Assembly (NCBI RefSeq): GCF_945859685.1 | Contig: NC_079148.1 | Span: forward strand, 120,448,589-120,512,588 | Direction of reading: 5' to 3' | Source: Eupeodes corollae | Lineage: Eukaryota; Arthropoda; Insecta; Diptera; Syrphidae | Length of the DNA: 64,000 bases | In this document: piece by piece, positions 23,455 to 35,183 of the stretch | How positions within the stretch are numbered: the first letter of the stretch is position 1 | How the letters are laid out: each line of letters starts with the position of its first letter | Notes under the pieces: model-generated | What the model saw: only the letters and a program-made list of their open reading frames with translations | Told to the model about the DNA's origin: nothing | Databases searched by the model: none | Made by a program: the position numbers and the translations under genes

Positions 23455-24245
23455 AAGTTAGCAATTTTTTTACCGATAAAAAATGGCCTTGAAACGAGAT
23501 GGGTTTTTGGAATGATGCCTTGCAAAACAACTTTCAACTTAACGATCTAATCCGCGGTATTTTATGTACAAGTGCCAAATTTTAACCAGTTTCGTTGTTA
23601 CTTTCTTTTGTTTTTATTAAAAATTTTAAACTAATTTTCCCTTCTGCTTTTCCGATACTCAACGAATTTTATCAAGATTCACGAATCGTAGAATAACTAA
23701 CAATTTTTTTTTTTAAATTTCTGAACTAACTCATTCTTCTTTTTAGCATTATTCGCACGTATAAGTACATAGTACATCTTCGATGGAAAATTCTTAACGA
23801 ATTTTCTTGCACGTATAGATAAGGTAGGTAGTAGGTACATCTTTGATGGAAAATTCTTAACGCATGTTTTATGGAAACTCTGAACGAATTTCTGTAGGAT
23901 TCCTAACGAATTCTTTTCTATTTATCCTTTTAAAACCGGTATTCTCATTGCGTAAAATAAGTTATCCTTTTTAATAGATAATTCTTAACTAACTCTCTTT
24001 ACTGACGTAGCGATACTCTCAACTAGTTTCATAGCCATCCACGAAATTATAAGTACATGTTTAGTCAATTGAAAAATCTTAACAAATTTTACTTCCTTTT
24101 TTATCGATACTCCTAACGAGTTTTCATTTTTAAACGGTTATCTTCATCAAGCGCACGTTTAATCATTGAAAGTAGATTTAGAGTTGAAGTAAACTAAGTT
24201 GGCTTTCAACGGTTATGCATTACCAATTTATCATTCAATGTTTTA

Positions 24246-24495
24246 CAGTTAGTTAGTTTTGTCTATAATAATTTTATCAAAAAAGAGGTAAGAACCTCAT
24301 GAGAAATTGCAAGACAGATACTTGGAAAAGTGCCTTTTATTATAAAAATTGATAAAATTCGTACGAAAAAAGACAGCTTTGAATTTAGGGAACATTGGGA
24401 TCAAAGGCGCTGAGCACAGGGAGTGTAGGATGCTTCGTAAGAAGGATGCAGGGACTATGAGCACAGTAGGCGATTGTCCAGCAATGATTTAAATT
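24246..24495 (+). repeat. Conserved core of array unit 1
   Basis: The 250-bp core has two blocks. Block A runs from CAGTTAGTTAG to GAGAAATTGC (65 bp) and contains the perfect hairpin GAGGT-AAGA-ACCTC. Block B (about 145 bp) runs to GATTTAAATT and contains the hairpin CTTC-GTAA-GAAG, a GGAC...GTCC stem and a CTTTGA/TCAAAG stem. This copy differs from the others only in the linker (CAGATACTTGG, TATAAAAATTG). The strand is assigned arbitrarily; a structured RNA or a regulatory element is possible. Confidence 0.75.
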
Positions 24496-25708
24496 CAGGG
24501 AACTTTAAAAAGGCCTAATTATCAGTTGTATGATTTGATTTATAAAATCAAAAGATGTTATTAAAAAAAACCTTGTTTTTGTACATGTACTCAGAAGTCA
24601 GAAGTTTGTATTCGTCAGTGATTTTGTTCACATTAATGCAACAACTACATCAATTCAAATTAATTTCTGTAATTTTAAAGCTAATTAGGGAAACAAACTC
24701 AACAGAAGAGATATCTACCTTTGGATTGATCGATCTTTTTGCCCCATAAATTAAACCTGCATACTACACTACAAAATCAAGTTTCGGATTTCTCTCAAAA
24801 CTAATCGATATGCCAACACATGAAAATATTTGGATGTATTCGATCAAAAAGGAAAGATATGAATCCGAAACCTTAAAATCAATTTCCGAAGAAGAAGCCT
24901 GTAAAATGCATACATATGTTCTTGAACAATTGTTACTAACATTTTTTTTTTGTAATTTTTTTGTTTTTAAGTAGCAACCTTTCCACTGTTGGATTGTTTG
25001 CTCAGTCGGCAAACCGTACAGTCTTTTGTCAAAAAAGTCAGTGTTTTATGATTTTGAACTATGTGAAACTCATTAAATGTGGCTTAATTTTTAAAACTAC
25101 TCTTAGTAAGGAATATTAATTAAGGAAAGTCCTTGAAAAAAGGGAGATTTTGTCGATATTTAATCTTGGTTTTCAGAAAAAGTGTAACAATATAAAAATC
25201 AAAAGATAATAAATGGCCTTTCAAGGAAACGGGTTTATTGGAATGATGCATTGCTTAACATAAATTAGCTTTCAACAAAATTACTACGCATAATTTTTTT
25301 TTTATTTTATTTATAACTTGAAACTCTGAACGAGTCTTTGTATGTCACAAACTGCAGTAAGATTCTTAACGAAGACTCTTTGTTATTTTTAAACGATCTT
25401 ATATTTTGCTTCAAACTGTTATGTTCGTGGCAGGCTCGTATTGATATTAGAATCTCATCGATAGAAAATTCTTAACGAATTTTTGTTCCCCTTTTATCGA
25501 AACTCTTAACGAGTTTGTATATTGTATAACGAATTTCTGAAGAATCCTTAACGAATTCTTATAATTTCTTAAACAGCTTATATCCCTTTTTAATGGTTAT
25601 CCTTGCCTTGATCATGCAAACGCCTTATCATTGAAAGTAGATTTAGAGTTGTAGTAAACTAAGTTGAAAGCCAAGTTATGCATTACCAATTTATCATTCA
25701 ATGTTTTA

Positions 25709-25959
25709 CAGTTAGTTAGTTTTGTCTATAATAATTTTATCAAAAAAGAGGTAAGAACCTCATGAGAAATTGCACGACAAATACTTGAAAAAGTGCCTTT
25801 TATTATGAAAATTGATAAAATTCGTACGAAAAAAGACAGCTTTGAATTTAGGGAACATTGGGATCAAAGGCGCTGAGCACAGGGAGTGTAGGATGCTTCG
25901 TAAGAAGGATGCAGGGACTATGAGCACAGTAGGCGATTGTCCAGCAATGATTTAAATTT
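25709..25959 (+). repeat. Conserved core of array unit 2
   Basis: Blocks A and B are identical to the other copies. The linker begins CACGACAAATAC, shared only with unit 3, which suggests units 2 and 3 are sister copies. The 3' border reads AAATTTAGGG where other copies have AAATTCAGGG. Confidence 0.75.
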
Positions 25960-27154
25960 AGGGAACTTTAAAAAGGCCTAATTATCAGTTGTATGATTTG
26001 ATTTATAAAATCAAAAGATGTTATTAAAAAAATCTTGTTTTTGTACATGTACTCAGAATTCAGTAGTTTGTATTCGTCAGTGATTTTTTTCACATTAATG
26101 CAACAACTACATCAATTGAAATTCATTTCTGTAATTTTAAAGCTAATTAGGGAAACAAACTCAGCAGAAGAGATATCTACCTTTAGATTGATCGATCTTT
26201 TTGCCCCTTAAATTATACCTGCAAACTACACTACAAAAACAAGTTTCGGATTTCTCTCAAAACTAATCGATATGCCAAAACATGAAAATACTTGGATGTA
26301 TTCGATCAAAAAGGAAAGATATGAATCCGGAACCTTAAAATCAATTTCCGAAGAAGAAGCCTCTAAAATGCATACATATTTTTTTGAACAATAGTTACCA
26401 ACATTTTTTTTGTTTTTTAAGTAGCAACCTTTCCACTGTTGGATTGTGTGCTCAGTCGGTAAACCGTACAGTCTTTTGTCAAAAAAGTCAGTTTTTTAAG
26501 ATTTTGAACTATGTGAAACTTATTAAATGTGGCTTAATTTTTAAAACTACTCTTAGTAAGGAATATTAATTAAGGAAAGTCCTTAAAAAAAGGGAGATTT
26601 TGTCGATATTTATTCTTGGTTTTCAGAAAAAGTGTAACAAATATAAAAATCAAAAGATAATAAATGGCCTTTCAAGGAAACGGGTTTATTGGAACGATGT
26701 ATTGCTTAACATAAATTAGCTTTCAACAAATTACTATGCATAATTTTTTTTTTAATTTTATTTATAACTTGAAACTCTGAACGAGTTTTTGTATGTCTTA
26801 AACTGCAGTAAGATTCTTAACGAAGACTCTTTGTTATTTTTAAACGATCTTATATTTTGCTTCAAACTGTTATGTTCGTGGCAGGCTCGTATTGATATTA
26901 GAATCTCATCGATAGAAAATTCTTAACGAATTTTTGTTCCCCTTTTATCGAAACTCTTAACGAGTTTGTATATTGTATAACGAATTTCTGAAGAATCCTT
27001 AACGAATTCTTATAATTTCTTAAACAGCTTATATCCCTTTTTAATGGTTATCCTTGCCTTGATCATGCAAACGCCTTATCATTGAAAGTAGATTTAGAGT
27101 TGTACTAAGTTGAAAGCCAAGTTATGCATTACCAATTTATCATTCAATGTTTTA

Positions 27155-27404
27155 CAGTTAGTTAGTTTTGTCTATAATAATTTTATCAAAAAAGAGGTAA
27201 GAACCTCATGAGAAATTGCACGACAAATACTTGAAAAAGTGCCTTTTATTATGAAAATTGATAAAATTCGTACGAAAAAAGACAGCTTTGAATTTAGGGA
27301 ACATTGGGATCAAAGGCGCTGAGCACAGGGAGTGTAGGATGCTTCGTAAGAAGGATGCAGGGACTATGAGCACAGTAGGCGATTGTCCAGCAATGATTTA
27401 AATT
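27155..27404 (+). repeat. Conserved core of array unit 3
   Basis: Identical to unit 2 in the linker (CACGAC) and to all units in blocks A and B. Confidence 0.75.
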
Positions 27405-28615
27405 CAGGGAACTTTAAAAAGGCCTAATTATCAGTTAAATATATGATTTGATTTATAAAATCAATAGATGTTATTAAAAAAATATTGTTTTTGTACATGT
27501 ACTCAGAAGTCAGTAGTTTGTATTCGTCAGTGATTTTTTTTCACATTAATGCAACAACTACATCAATTCAAATTCATTTCTGTAATTTTAAGGCTAATTA
27601 GGGAAACAAACTCAGCAGAAGAGATATCTACCTTTGGATTGATCGATCTTTTTGCCCCATAAATTAAACTTGCAAACTACACTACAAAATCAAGTTTCGG
27701 ATTTCTCTCAAAACTAATCGATGTGCCAAAACATGAAAATACTTGGATGTATTCGATCAAAAAGGAAAGATATGAATCCGAAACCTTAAAATCAATTTCC
27801 GAAGAAGAAGCCTTTAAAATGCATATATATGTTTTTGAAGAATAGTTACCAACATTTTTTTGTTTTTTAAGTAGCAACCTTTCCACTGTTGGATTGTTTG
27901 CTCTGTCGGTAAACCGTACAGTCTTTTGTCAAAAAAGTCAGTTTTTTAAGATTTTGAACTATGTGAAACTTATTAAATGTGGCTTAATTTTTAAAACTAC
28001 TCTTAGTAAGGAATATTAATTAAGGAAAGTCCTTGAAAAAAGGGAGAATTTGTCGATATTTAATCTGAGTTTTCAAAAAAAGTGAAACAAATATAGAAAT
28101 CAAAAGATAATAAATGGCCTTTCAAGGAAACGGGTTTATTGGAACGATGCATTGCTTAACATAAATTAGCTTTCAACAAATTACTATGCATAATTTTTTT
28201 CATTTAATTTATAAGTTGAAACTCTGAACGAGTTTTTGTATGTCACAAACTGCAGTAAGATTCTTAACGAAGAGTCTTCGTTATTTTTATACAATCTTAT
28301 ATTTTGCTTCAAACTGTTATGTTCGTGGCAGGCTCGTATTGATATTAGAATCTCATGAATAAAAAATTCTTAACGAATTTTTATTCCCCTTTTATCGAAA
28401 CTCTTAACGAGTTTGTATATTGTATAACGAATTTCTGAAGAATCCTTAACGAATTCTTATAATTTCTAAATAAGCTTATATCCCTTTTTAATGGTTATCC
28501 TTGTCTTGATCATGCAAACGTCTTATCGTTGAAAGTAGATTTAGTAGATTTAGAGTTGTAGTAAACTAAGTTGAAAGCCAAGTTATGCATTGACAAATTA
28601 TCATTCAATGTTTTG

Positions 28616-28865
28616 CAGTTAGTTAGTTTTGTCTATAATAATTTTATCAAAAAAGAGGTAAGAACCTCATGAGAAATTGCAAGACAAATACTTGAAAAAG
28701 TGCCTTTTATTATGAAAATTGATAAAATTCGTACGAAAAAAGACAGCTTTGAATTTAGGGAACATTGGGATCAAAGGCGCTGAGCACAGGGAGTGTAGGA
28801 TGCTTCGTAAGAAGGATGCAGGGACTATGAGCACAGTAGGCGATTGTCCAGCAATGATTTAAATT
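28616..28865 (+). repeat. Conserved core of array unit 4
   Basis: Blocks A and B are unchanged. The preceding bases read TTTTGCAG instead of TTTTACAG, shared with unit 5. Confidence 0.75.
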
Positions 28866-30069
28866 CAGGGAACTTTAAAAAGGCCTAATTATCAGTTAAA
28901 TATATGATTTGATTTATAAAATCAATAGATGTTATTAAAAAAATATTGTTTTTGTACATGTACTCAGAATTCAGTAAATTGTATTCGTCAGTGATGTTTT
29001 TTCACATTAATGCAACAACTACATCAATTCAAATTCATTTCTGTAATTTTAAGGCTAATTAGGAAAACAAACTCAGCAGAAGAGATATCTACCTTTGGAT
29101 TGATCGATCTTTTTGCCCCATAAATTAAACCTGCTAACTACACTACAAAATCAAGTTTGGGATTTCTCTCAAAACTATTCGATATGCCAACACATGAAAA
29201 TACTTGGATGTATTCGATCAAAAAGGAAAGATATGAACCCGAAACCTTAAAATCAATTTCCGAAAAAAAAGCCTCTAAAGTGAATACATATGTTCTTGAA
29301 CAATAGTTACCAACATTTTTTTTTGTTTTTTAAGTAGCAACCTTTCCACTGTTGGATTGTTTGCTCTGTCGGTAAACCGTACAGTCTTTTGTCAAAAAAG
29401 TCAGTTTTTTACGATTTTGAACTATGTGAAACTTATTAAATGTGGCTTAATTTTTAAAACTACTCTTAGTAAGGAATATTAATTAAGGAAAGTCCTTGAA
29501 AAAACGGAGAATTTGTCGATATTTAATCTGAGTTTTCAAAAAAAGTGTAACAAATATAAAAATCAAAAGATAATAAATGGCCTTTCAAGGAAACGGGTTT
29601 ATTGGAACGATGCATTGCTTAACTTAAATTAGCTTTCAACAAATTACTATGCATAATTTTTTTCATTTCATTTATAAGTTGAAACTCTGAACGAGTTTTT
29701 GTATGTCACAAACTGCAGTAAGATTCTTAACGAAGAGTCTTTGTTATTTTTATACAATCTTATATTTTGCTTCAAACCGTTATGTTCGTGACAGGCTCGT
29801 ATTGATATTAGAATCTCATCAATAGAAAATTCTTAACGAATTTTTGTTCCCCTTTTATCGAAACTCTTAACGAGTTTGTATATTGTATAACGAATTTCTG
29901 AAGAATCCTTAACGAATTCTTATAATTTCTTAAACAGCTTATATCCCTTTTTAATGGTTATCCTTGTCTTGATCATGCAAACGTCTTATCGTTGAAAGTA
30001 GATTTAGAGTTGTAGTAAACTAAGTTGAAAGCCAAGTTATGCATTGACAATTTATCATTCAATGTTTTG

Positions 30070-30319
30070 CAGTTAGTTAGTTTTGTCTATAATAATTTTA
30101 TCAAAAAAGAGGTAAGAACCTCATGAGAAATTGCAAGACAAATACTTGCAAAAGTGCCTTTTATTATGAAAATTGATAAAATTCGTACGAAAAAAGACAG
30201 CTTTGAATTTAGGGAACATTGGGATCAAAGGCGCTGAGCACAGGGAGTGTAGGATGCTTCGTAAGAAGGATGCAGGGACTATGAGCACAGTAGGCGATTG
30301 TCCAGCAATGATTTAAATT
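30070..30319 (+). repeat. Conserved core of array unit 5
   Basis: Blocks A and B are unchanged. There is one linker change (CTTGCAAAAG). The rest of this unit is rearranged, with a deletion near 30650 and a 390-bp duplication after 30766, yet the core is intact. Confidence 0.75.
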
Positions 30320-31856
30320 CAGGGAACTTTAAAAAGGCCTAATTATCAGTTAAATATATGATTTGATTTATAAAATCAATAGATGTTATTAAAAAAATAT
30401 TGTTTTTGTACATGCACTCAGAAGTCAGTAGTTTGTATTCGTCAGTGATTTTTTTCACATTAATGTAACAACTACATCAATTCAAATTCATTTCTGTAAT
30501 TTTAAGGCTAATTAGGAAAACAAACTCAGCAGAAGAGATATCTACCTTTGGATTGATCGATATTTTTGCCCCATAAATTAAACCTGCAAACTACACTAGA
30601 AAATCAAGTTTGGGATTTCTCTCAAAACTAATCGATATGCCAAAACATGAAAATTAAAATCAATTTCCGAAGAAGAAGCCTCTAAAATGCATACATATGT
30701 TTTTGAAGAATAGTTACCAACATTTTTTTTTGTTTTTTAAGTAGCAACCTTTCCACTGTTGGATTAGATGTTATTAAAAAAATATTGTTTTTGTACATGT
30801 ACTCAGAAGTCAGTAGTTTGTATTCGTCAGTGATGTTTTTTTCACGTTAATGCAACAACTACATCAATTAAAATGTAATTTTAAAGCTAATTAGGGAAAC
30901 AAACTCAGCAGAAGAGATATGTACCTTTAGATTGATCGATCTTTTTGCCCCATAAATTAAACCTGCTAACTACACTACAAAATCAAGTTTGGGATTTCTC
31001 TCAAAACTAATCGATATGCCAAAACATGAAAATACTTGGATGTATTCGATCAAAAAGGAAAGATATGAACCCGAAACCTTAAAATCAATATCCGAAAAAA
31101 AAGCCTCTCAAGTGAATACATATGTTCTTGAACAATAGTTACCAAAATTTTTTTTTGTTTTTTAAGTAGCAACCTTTCCACTGTTGGATTGTTTGCTCTG
31201 TCGGTAAACCGTACAGTCTTTTGTCAAAAAAGTCAGTTTTTTAAGATTTTGAACTATGTGCAACTTATTAAATGTGGCTTAATTTTTAAAACTACTCTTA
31301 GTAAGGAATATTAATTAAGGAAAGTCCTTGAAAAAACGGAGAATTTGTCGATATTTAATCTGAGTTTTCAAAAAAAGTGAAACAAATATAAAAATCAAAA
31401 GATAATAAATGGCCTTTCAAGGAAACGGGTTTATTGGAACGATGCATTGCTTAACATAAATTAGCTTTCAACAAATTACTATGCATAATTTTTTTCATTT
31501 CATTTATAAGTTGAAACTCTGAACGAGTTTTTGTATGTCACAAACTGCAGTAAGATTCTTAACGAAGAGTCTTTGTTATTTTTATACAATCTTATATTTT
31601 GCTTCAAACTGTTATGTTCGTGGCAGGCTCGTATTGATATTAGAATCTCATCAATAGAAAATTCTTAACGAATTTTTGTTCCCCTTTTATCGAAACTCTT
31701 AACGAGTTTGTATATTGTATAACGAATTTCTGAAGAATCCTTAACGAATTCTTATAATTTCTTAAACAGCTTATATCCCTTTTTAATGCTTATCCTTGCC
31801 TTGATCATAAGTTGAAAGCCAAGTTATGCATTACCAATTTATCATTCAATGTTTTA

Positions 31857-32106
31857 CAGTTAGTTAGTTTTGTCTATAATAATTTTATCAAAAAAGAGGT
31901 AAGAACCTCATGAGAAATTGCAAGACAAATACTTGAAAAAGTGCCTTTTATTATGAAAATTGATAAAATTCGTACGAAAAAAGACAGCTTTGAATTTAGG
32001 GAACATTGGGATCAAAGGCGCTGAGCACAGGGAGTGTAGGATGCTTCGTAAGAAGGATGCAGGGACTATGAGCACAGTAGGCGATTGTCCAGCAATGATT
32101 TAAATT
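31857..32106 (+). repeat. Conserved core of array unit 6
   Basis: Blocks A and B are unchanged and the linker equals unit 4. The sequence just upstream has lost about 40 bp (around 31809) relative to other units. Confidence 0.75.
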
Positions 32107-33315
32107 CAGGGAACTTTAAAAAGGCCTAATTATCAGTTAAATATATGATTTTATTTATAAAATCAATAGATGTTATTAAAAAAATATTTTTTTTGTACAT
32201 GTACTCAGAAGTCAGTAGTTTGTATTCGTCAGTGATTTTTTTCCACATTAATGCAACAACTACATCAATTCAAATTCATTTCTGTAATTTTTGAGGCTAA
32301 TTAGGAAAACAAACTCAGCAGAAGAGATATCTACCTTTGGATTGATCGATCTTTTTGCCCCATAAAGTAAACCTGCAAACTACACTACAAAATCAAGTTT
32401 CGGATTTCTCTCAAAACTAATCGATATGCCAAAACATGAAAATACTTGGATGTATTCGATCAAAAAGGAAAGATATAAATCCGAAACCTTAAAATCAATT
32501 TCCGAAGAAGAAGCCTCTAAAATGCATACATATGTTTTTGAAGAATAGCTAGTTACCAACATTTTTTTTGTTTTTTAAGTAGCAACCTTTCCACTGTTGG
32601 ATTGTGTGCTCTGTCGGTAAACCGTACAGTCTTTTGTCAAAAAAGTCAGTTTTTTAAGATTTTGAACTATGTGCAACTTATTAAATGTGGCTTAATTTTT
32701 AAAACTACTCTTAGTAAGGAATATTAATTAAGGAAAGTCCTTGAAAAAAGGGAAATTTTGTCGATATTTAATTTTGGTTTTCAGAAAATGTGTAACAAAC
32801 ATAAAAATCAAAAGATAATAAATGGCCTATCAAGGAAACGGGTTAAGTGGAATGATGCATTGCTTAACATAAATTGGCTTTCAACAAAATTACTATGCAT
32901 ATTTTTTTTTTATTTTATTTATAACTTGAAACTCTGAACGAGTTTTTGTATGTCACAAACTGCAGTAAGATTCTTAACGAAGACTCTTTGTTATTTTTAT
33001 ACAATCTTATATTTTGCTTCAAACTGTTATGTTCGTGGCAGGCTCGTATTGATATTAGAATCTCATCAATAGAAAATTCTTAACGAATTTTTGTTCCCCT
33101 TTTATCGAAACTCTTAACGAGTTTGTATATTGTATAACGAATTTCTGAAGAATTCTTAACGAATTCTTATAATTTCTAAATCAGCTTATATCCCATTAAA
33201 TGGTTATCCTTGCCTTGATCATGCAAACGCCTTATCATTGAAAGTAGATTTAGAGTTGTAGTAAACTAAGTTGAAAGCCAAGTTATGCAGTACCAATTTA
33301 TCATTCAATGTTTTA

Positions 33316-33505
33316 CAGTTAGTTAGTTTTGTCTATAATAATTTTATCAAAAAAGAGGTAAGAACCTCATGAGAAATTGCAGACAGCTTTGAATTTAGGG
33401 AACATTGGGATCAAAGGCGCTGAGCACAGGGAGTGTAGGATGCTTCGTAAGAAGGATGCAGGGACTATGAGCACAGTAGGCGATTGTCCAGCAATGATTT
33501 AAATT
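33316..33505 (+). repeat. Conserved core of array unit 7, linker deleted
   Basis: A 60-bp deletion removes exactly the variable linker plus the first bases of block B, joining GAGAAATTGC to AGACAGCTTTG. The remaining parts of both blocks are identical to the other six copies. Confidence 0.75.
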
Positions 33506-34172
33506 CAGGGAATTTTAAAAAGGCCTAATTATCAGTTGTATGATTTGATTTATAAAATCAAAAGACGTTATTAAAAAATCTTGTTTTTGTACATGTACTC
33601 AGAAGTCAGTAGTTTGTATTCGTCAGTGATTTTTTTCCACATTAATGCAACAACTACATCAATTCAAATTCATTTCTGTAATTTTAAGGCTAATAAGGGA
33701 AACAAACTCAGCAGAAGAGATATCTACCTTTGGATTGATCGATCTTTTTGCCCCATAAATTAAACCTGCAAACTACACTACAAAATCAAGTTTCGGATTT
33801 CTCTCAAAACTAATCGATATGCCAACACATGAAAATACTTGGATGTATTCGATCAAAAAGGAAAGATATGAATCCGGAACCTTAAAATCAATTTCCAAAG
33901 AAGAAGCCTCTAAAATGCATTCATATGTTCTTGAACAATAGTTACCAACATTTTTTTTCGTATTTTTTTAGTAGCAACATTTCCACTGTTAGATTGTTTG
34001 CTCAATCGGTAAATTATCAGTTGTACGATTTGATTTATAAAATCAAAAGATGTTATTAAAAAAATCTTGTTTTGTGCATCAGTTGAATTTATGATTTAAT
34101 TTATAAAATCAATAGATTGTATTGAAAAAAGTCTTCTTTCTGTACATGTACTCAGAAGTCAGTAGTTCGTAC

Positions 34173-35170
34173 TAGGGATGTGGCGAATGTTCGCATCCAC
34201 ATCCGCAATTGCGGATTATTCGCAATTTTTATTGCGGAGTTTGTTGCGGATGCGGATGTTTTTTATCGCTTTTTTTCAAATTCGAAAAATAGCAACAGCA
34301 TGGCATACTTTACCATGATCAATAAAAACGACACTTTCACCCTTAGTAAACATTTTAAATTAAAAAATCTCGGTCCCAAGTAGGCGACGACAGATTTTAG
34401 GATATAAAAGCTCTTGCTAAGTGGCCAGAGGACACAGTTTATTTTTATATATTAAGTGAAAAAGTGATACAAATACAGAACATAAATGCCGCACCAATAA
34501 GAAGCGGCATTAGGATTTATTTTAATTTAAATTAAAATGATCCTGACAAGTCCGAATCCAAAATATGTCGTAAAACATACGCACAAAAAGGACGCACGAC
34601 TTCCTTCGTTGAAAAACCACTTGAAGTCAAAGCACCCAGAAGAGTTTGTTTTATTTGAGAACGCCAACAATGAAAATCTTAAAAAAAGAAAGAAGATGCA
34701 GGTATGATATTTTTGTATAAACATAAAACAAAGGCTTGCTTCAGAAGCGATATGGAGTGATGCTAGATTCATCAACTGAAGACGAAGAACTTCTCCGAAA
34801 GGAGTTAGCATGTTACCGAAATAAAAAAAGACTAGAATTGGATAATAATGCACTTGATAGGTGGAAATTCCATCAAACAGACTTTAAAAGGCTCTCCAAA
34901 GTTACAATGAGGTATTTATTACTTCCACCAGCCAGTGTTCCCAGCGAACAACTATTTAGCTGAGCTGGATTAATATACGATCCACTAAGAAACATATTAC
35001 AATTTGAGAAGGCTGCAATCTTGCTTTTAATTAAATATAACTCATTTACCTTTATTTACGGACTTAAAATTGTTTTTATGAAATAAATTGTGAAATTCGC
35101 ATCCGCATCCGTGGATGTGAGTCTCAAAAAATCCGCATCTGCTTTCGCGGATCTAAAAATTTTAACATAC
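34173..35170 (+). mobile_element. Internally deleted hAT element with BED finger
   Basis: It begins TAGGGATGTGGCGAATG, followed by GCGGATGCGG-type subterminal repeats that recur in inverse orientation near 35095-35150. Coding remnants are a BED zinc finger (about 34565-34700, with LKNHLKSKH and a frame shift before it) and a C-terminal hAT dimerisation domain (about 34736-35035, with LLLPPASVPSEQLFS). The catalytic middle is missing, and a stop follows QLFS. The right end is obscured by the LINE inserted at 35171-36646, and may lie near CCCTGCCCTG at about 36649. Confidence 0.75.
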
Positions 35171-35183
35171 GCAACCACCCTGC

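Larger units (their letters stand above)
23455..34165. repeat. Tandem array, seven units of about 1.45 kb
   Basis: A distinctive core recurs seven times, with cores spaced 1463, 1446, 1461, 1454, 1787 and 1399 bp apart. The 1787 spacing reflects a secondary duplication of about 390 bp at 30766-31160, and the 1399 spacing reflects deletions. The leading part, 23455-24150, is recognisable but much more diverged and seems to be an old half unit. The array ends in two short partial copies near 34020-34165. Outside the core, copies differ by about 2-3 percent by eye. Each unit also contains a run of palindromes centred on TTAAC and a short palindrome TTTGATTT/AAATCAAA. No long reading frame spans a unit, and no unit resembles a transposon I know. 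Confidence 0.9.

Noticed and set aside
24764..25012. Minus-strand frames repeated in array units (also near 27700 and 32400)
   Set aside because: They are the complement of the plus-strand Lys/Glu-rich frame and differ in length between units, so they are more likely shadows.
24246..34165. CRISPR-like or classical short satellite array
   Set aside because: The unit is far too long (about 1.45 kb) and complex, and there are no short spacers; the genome is animal.
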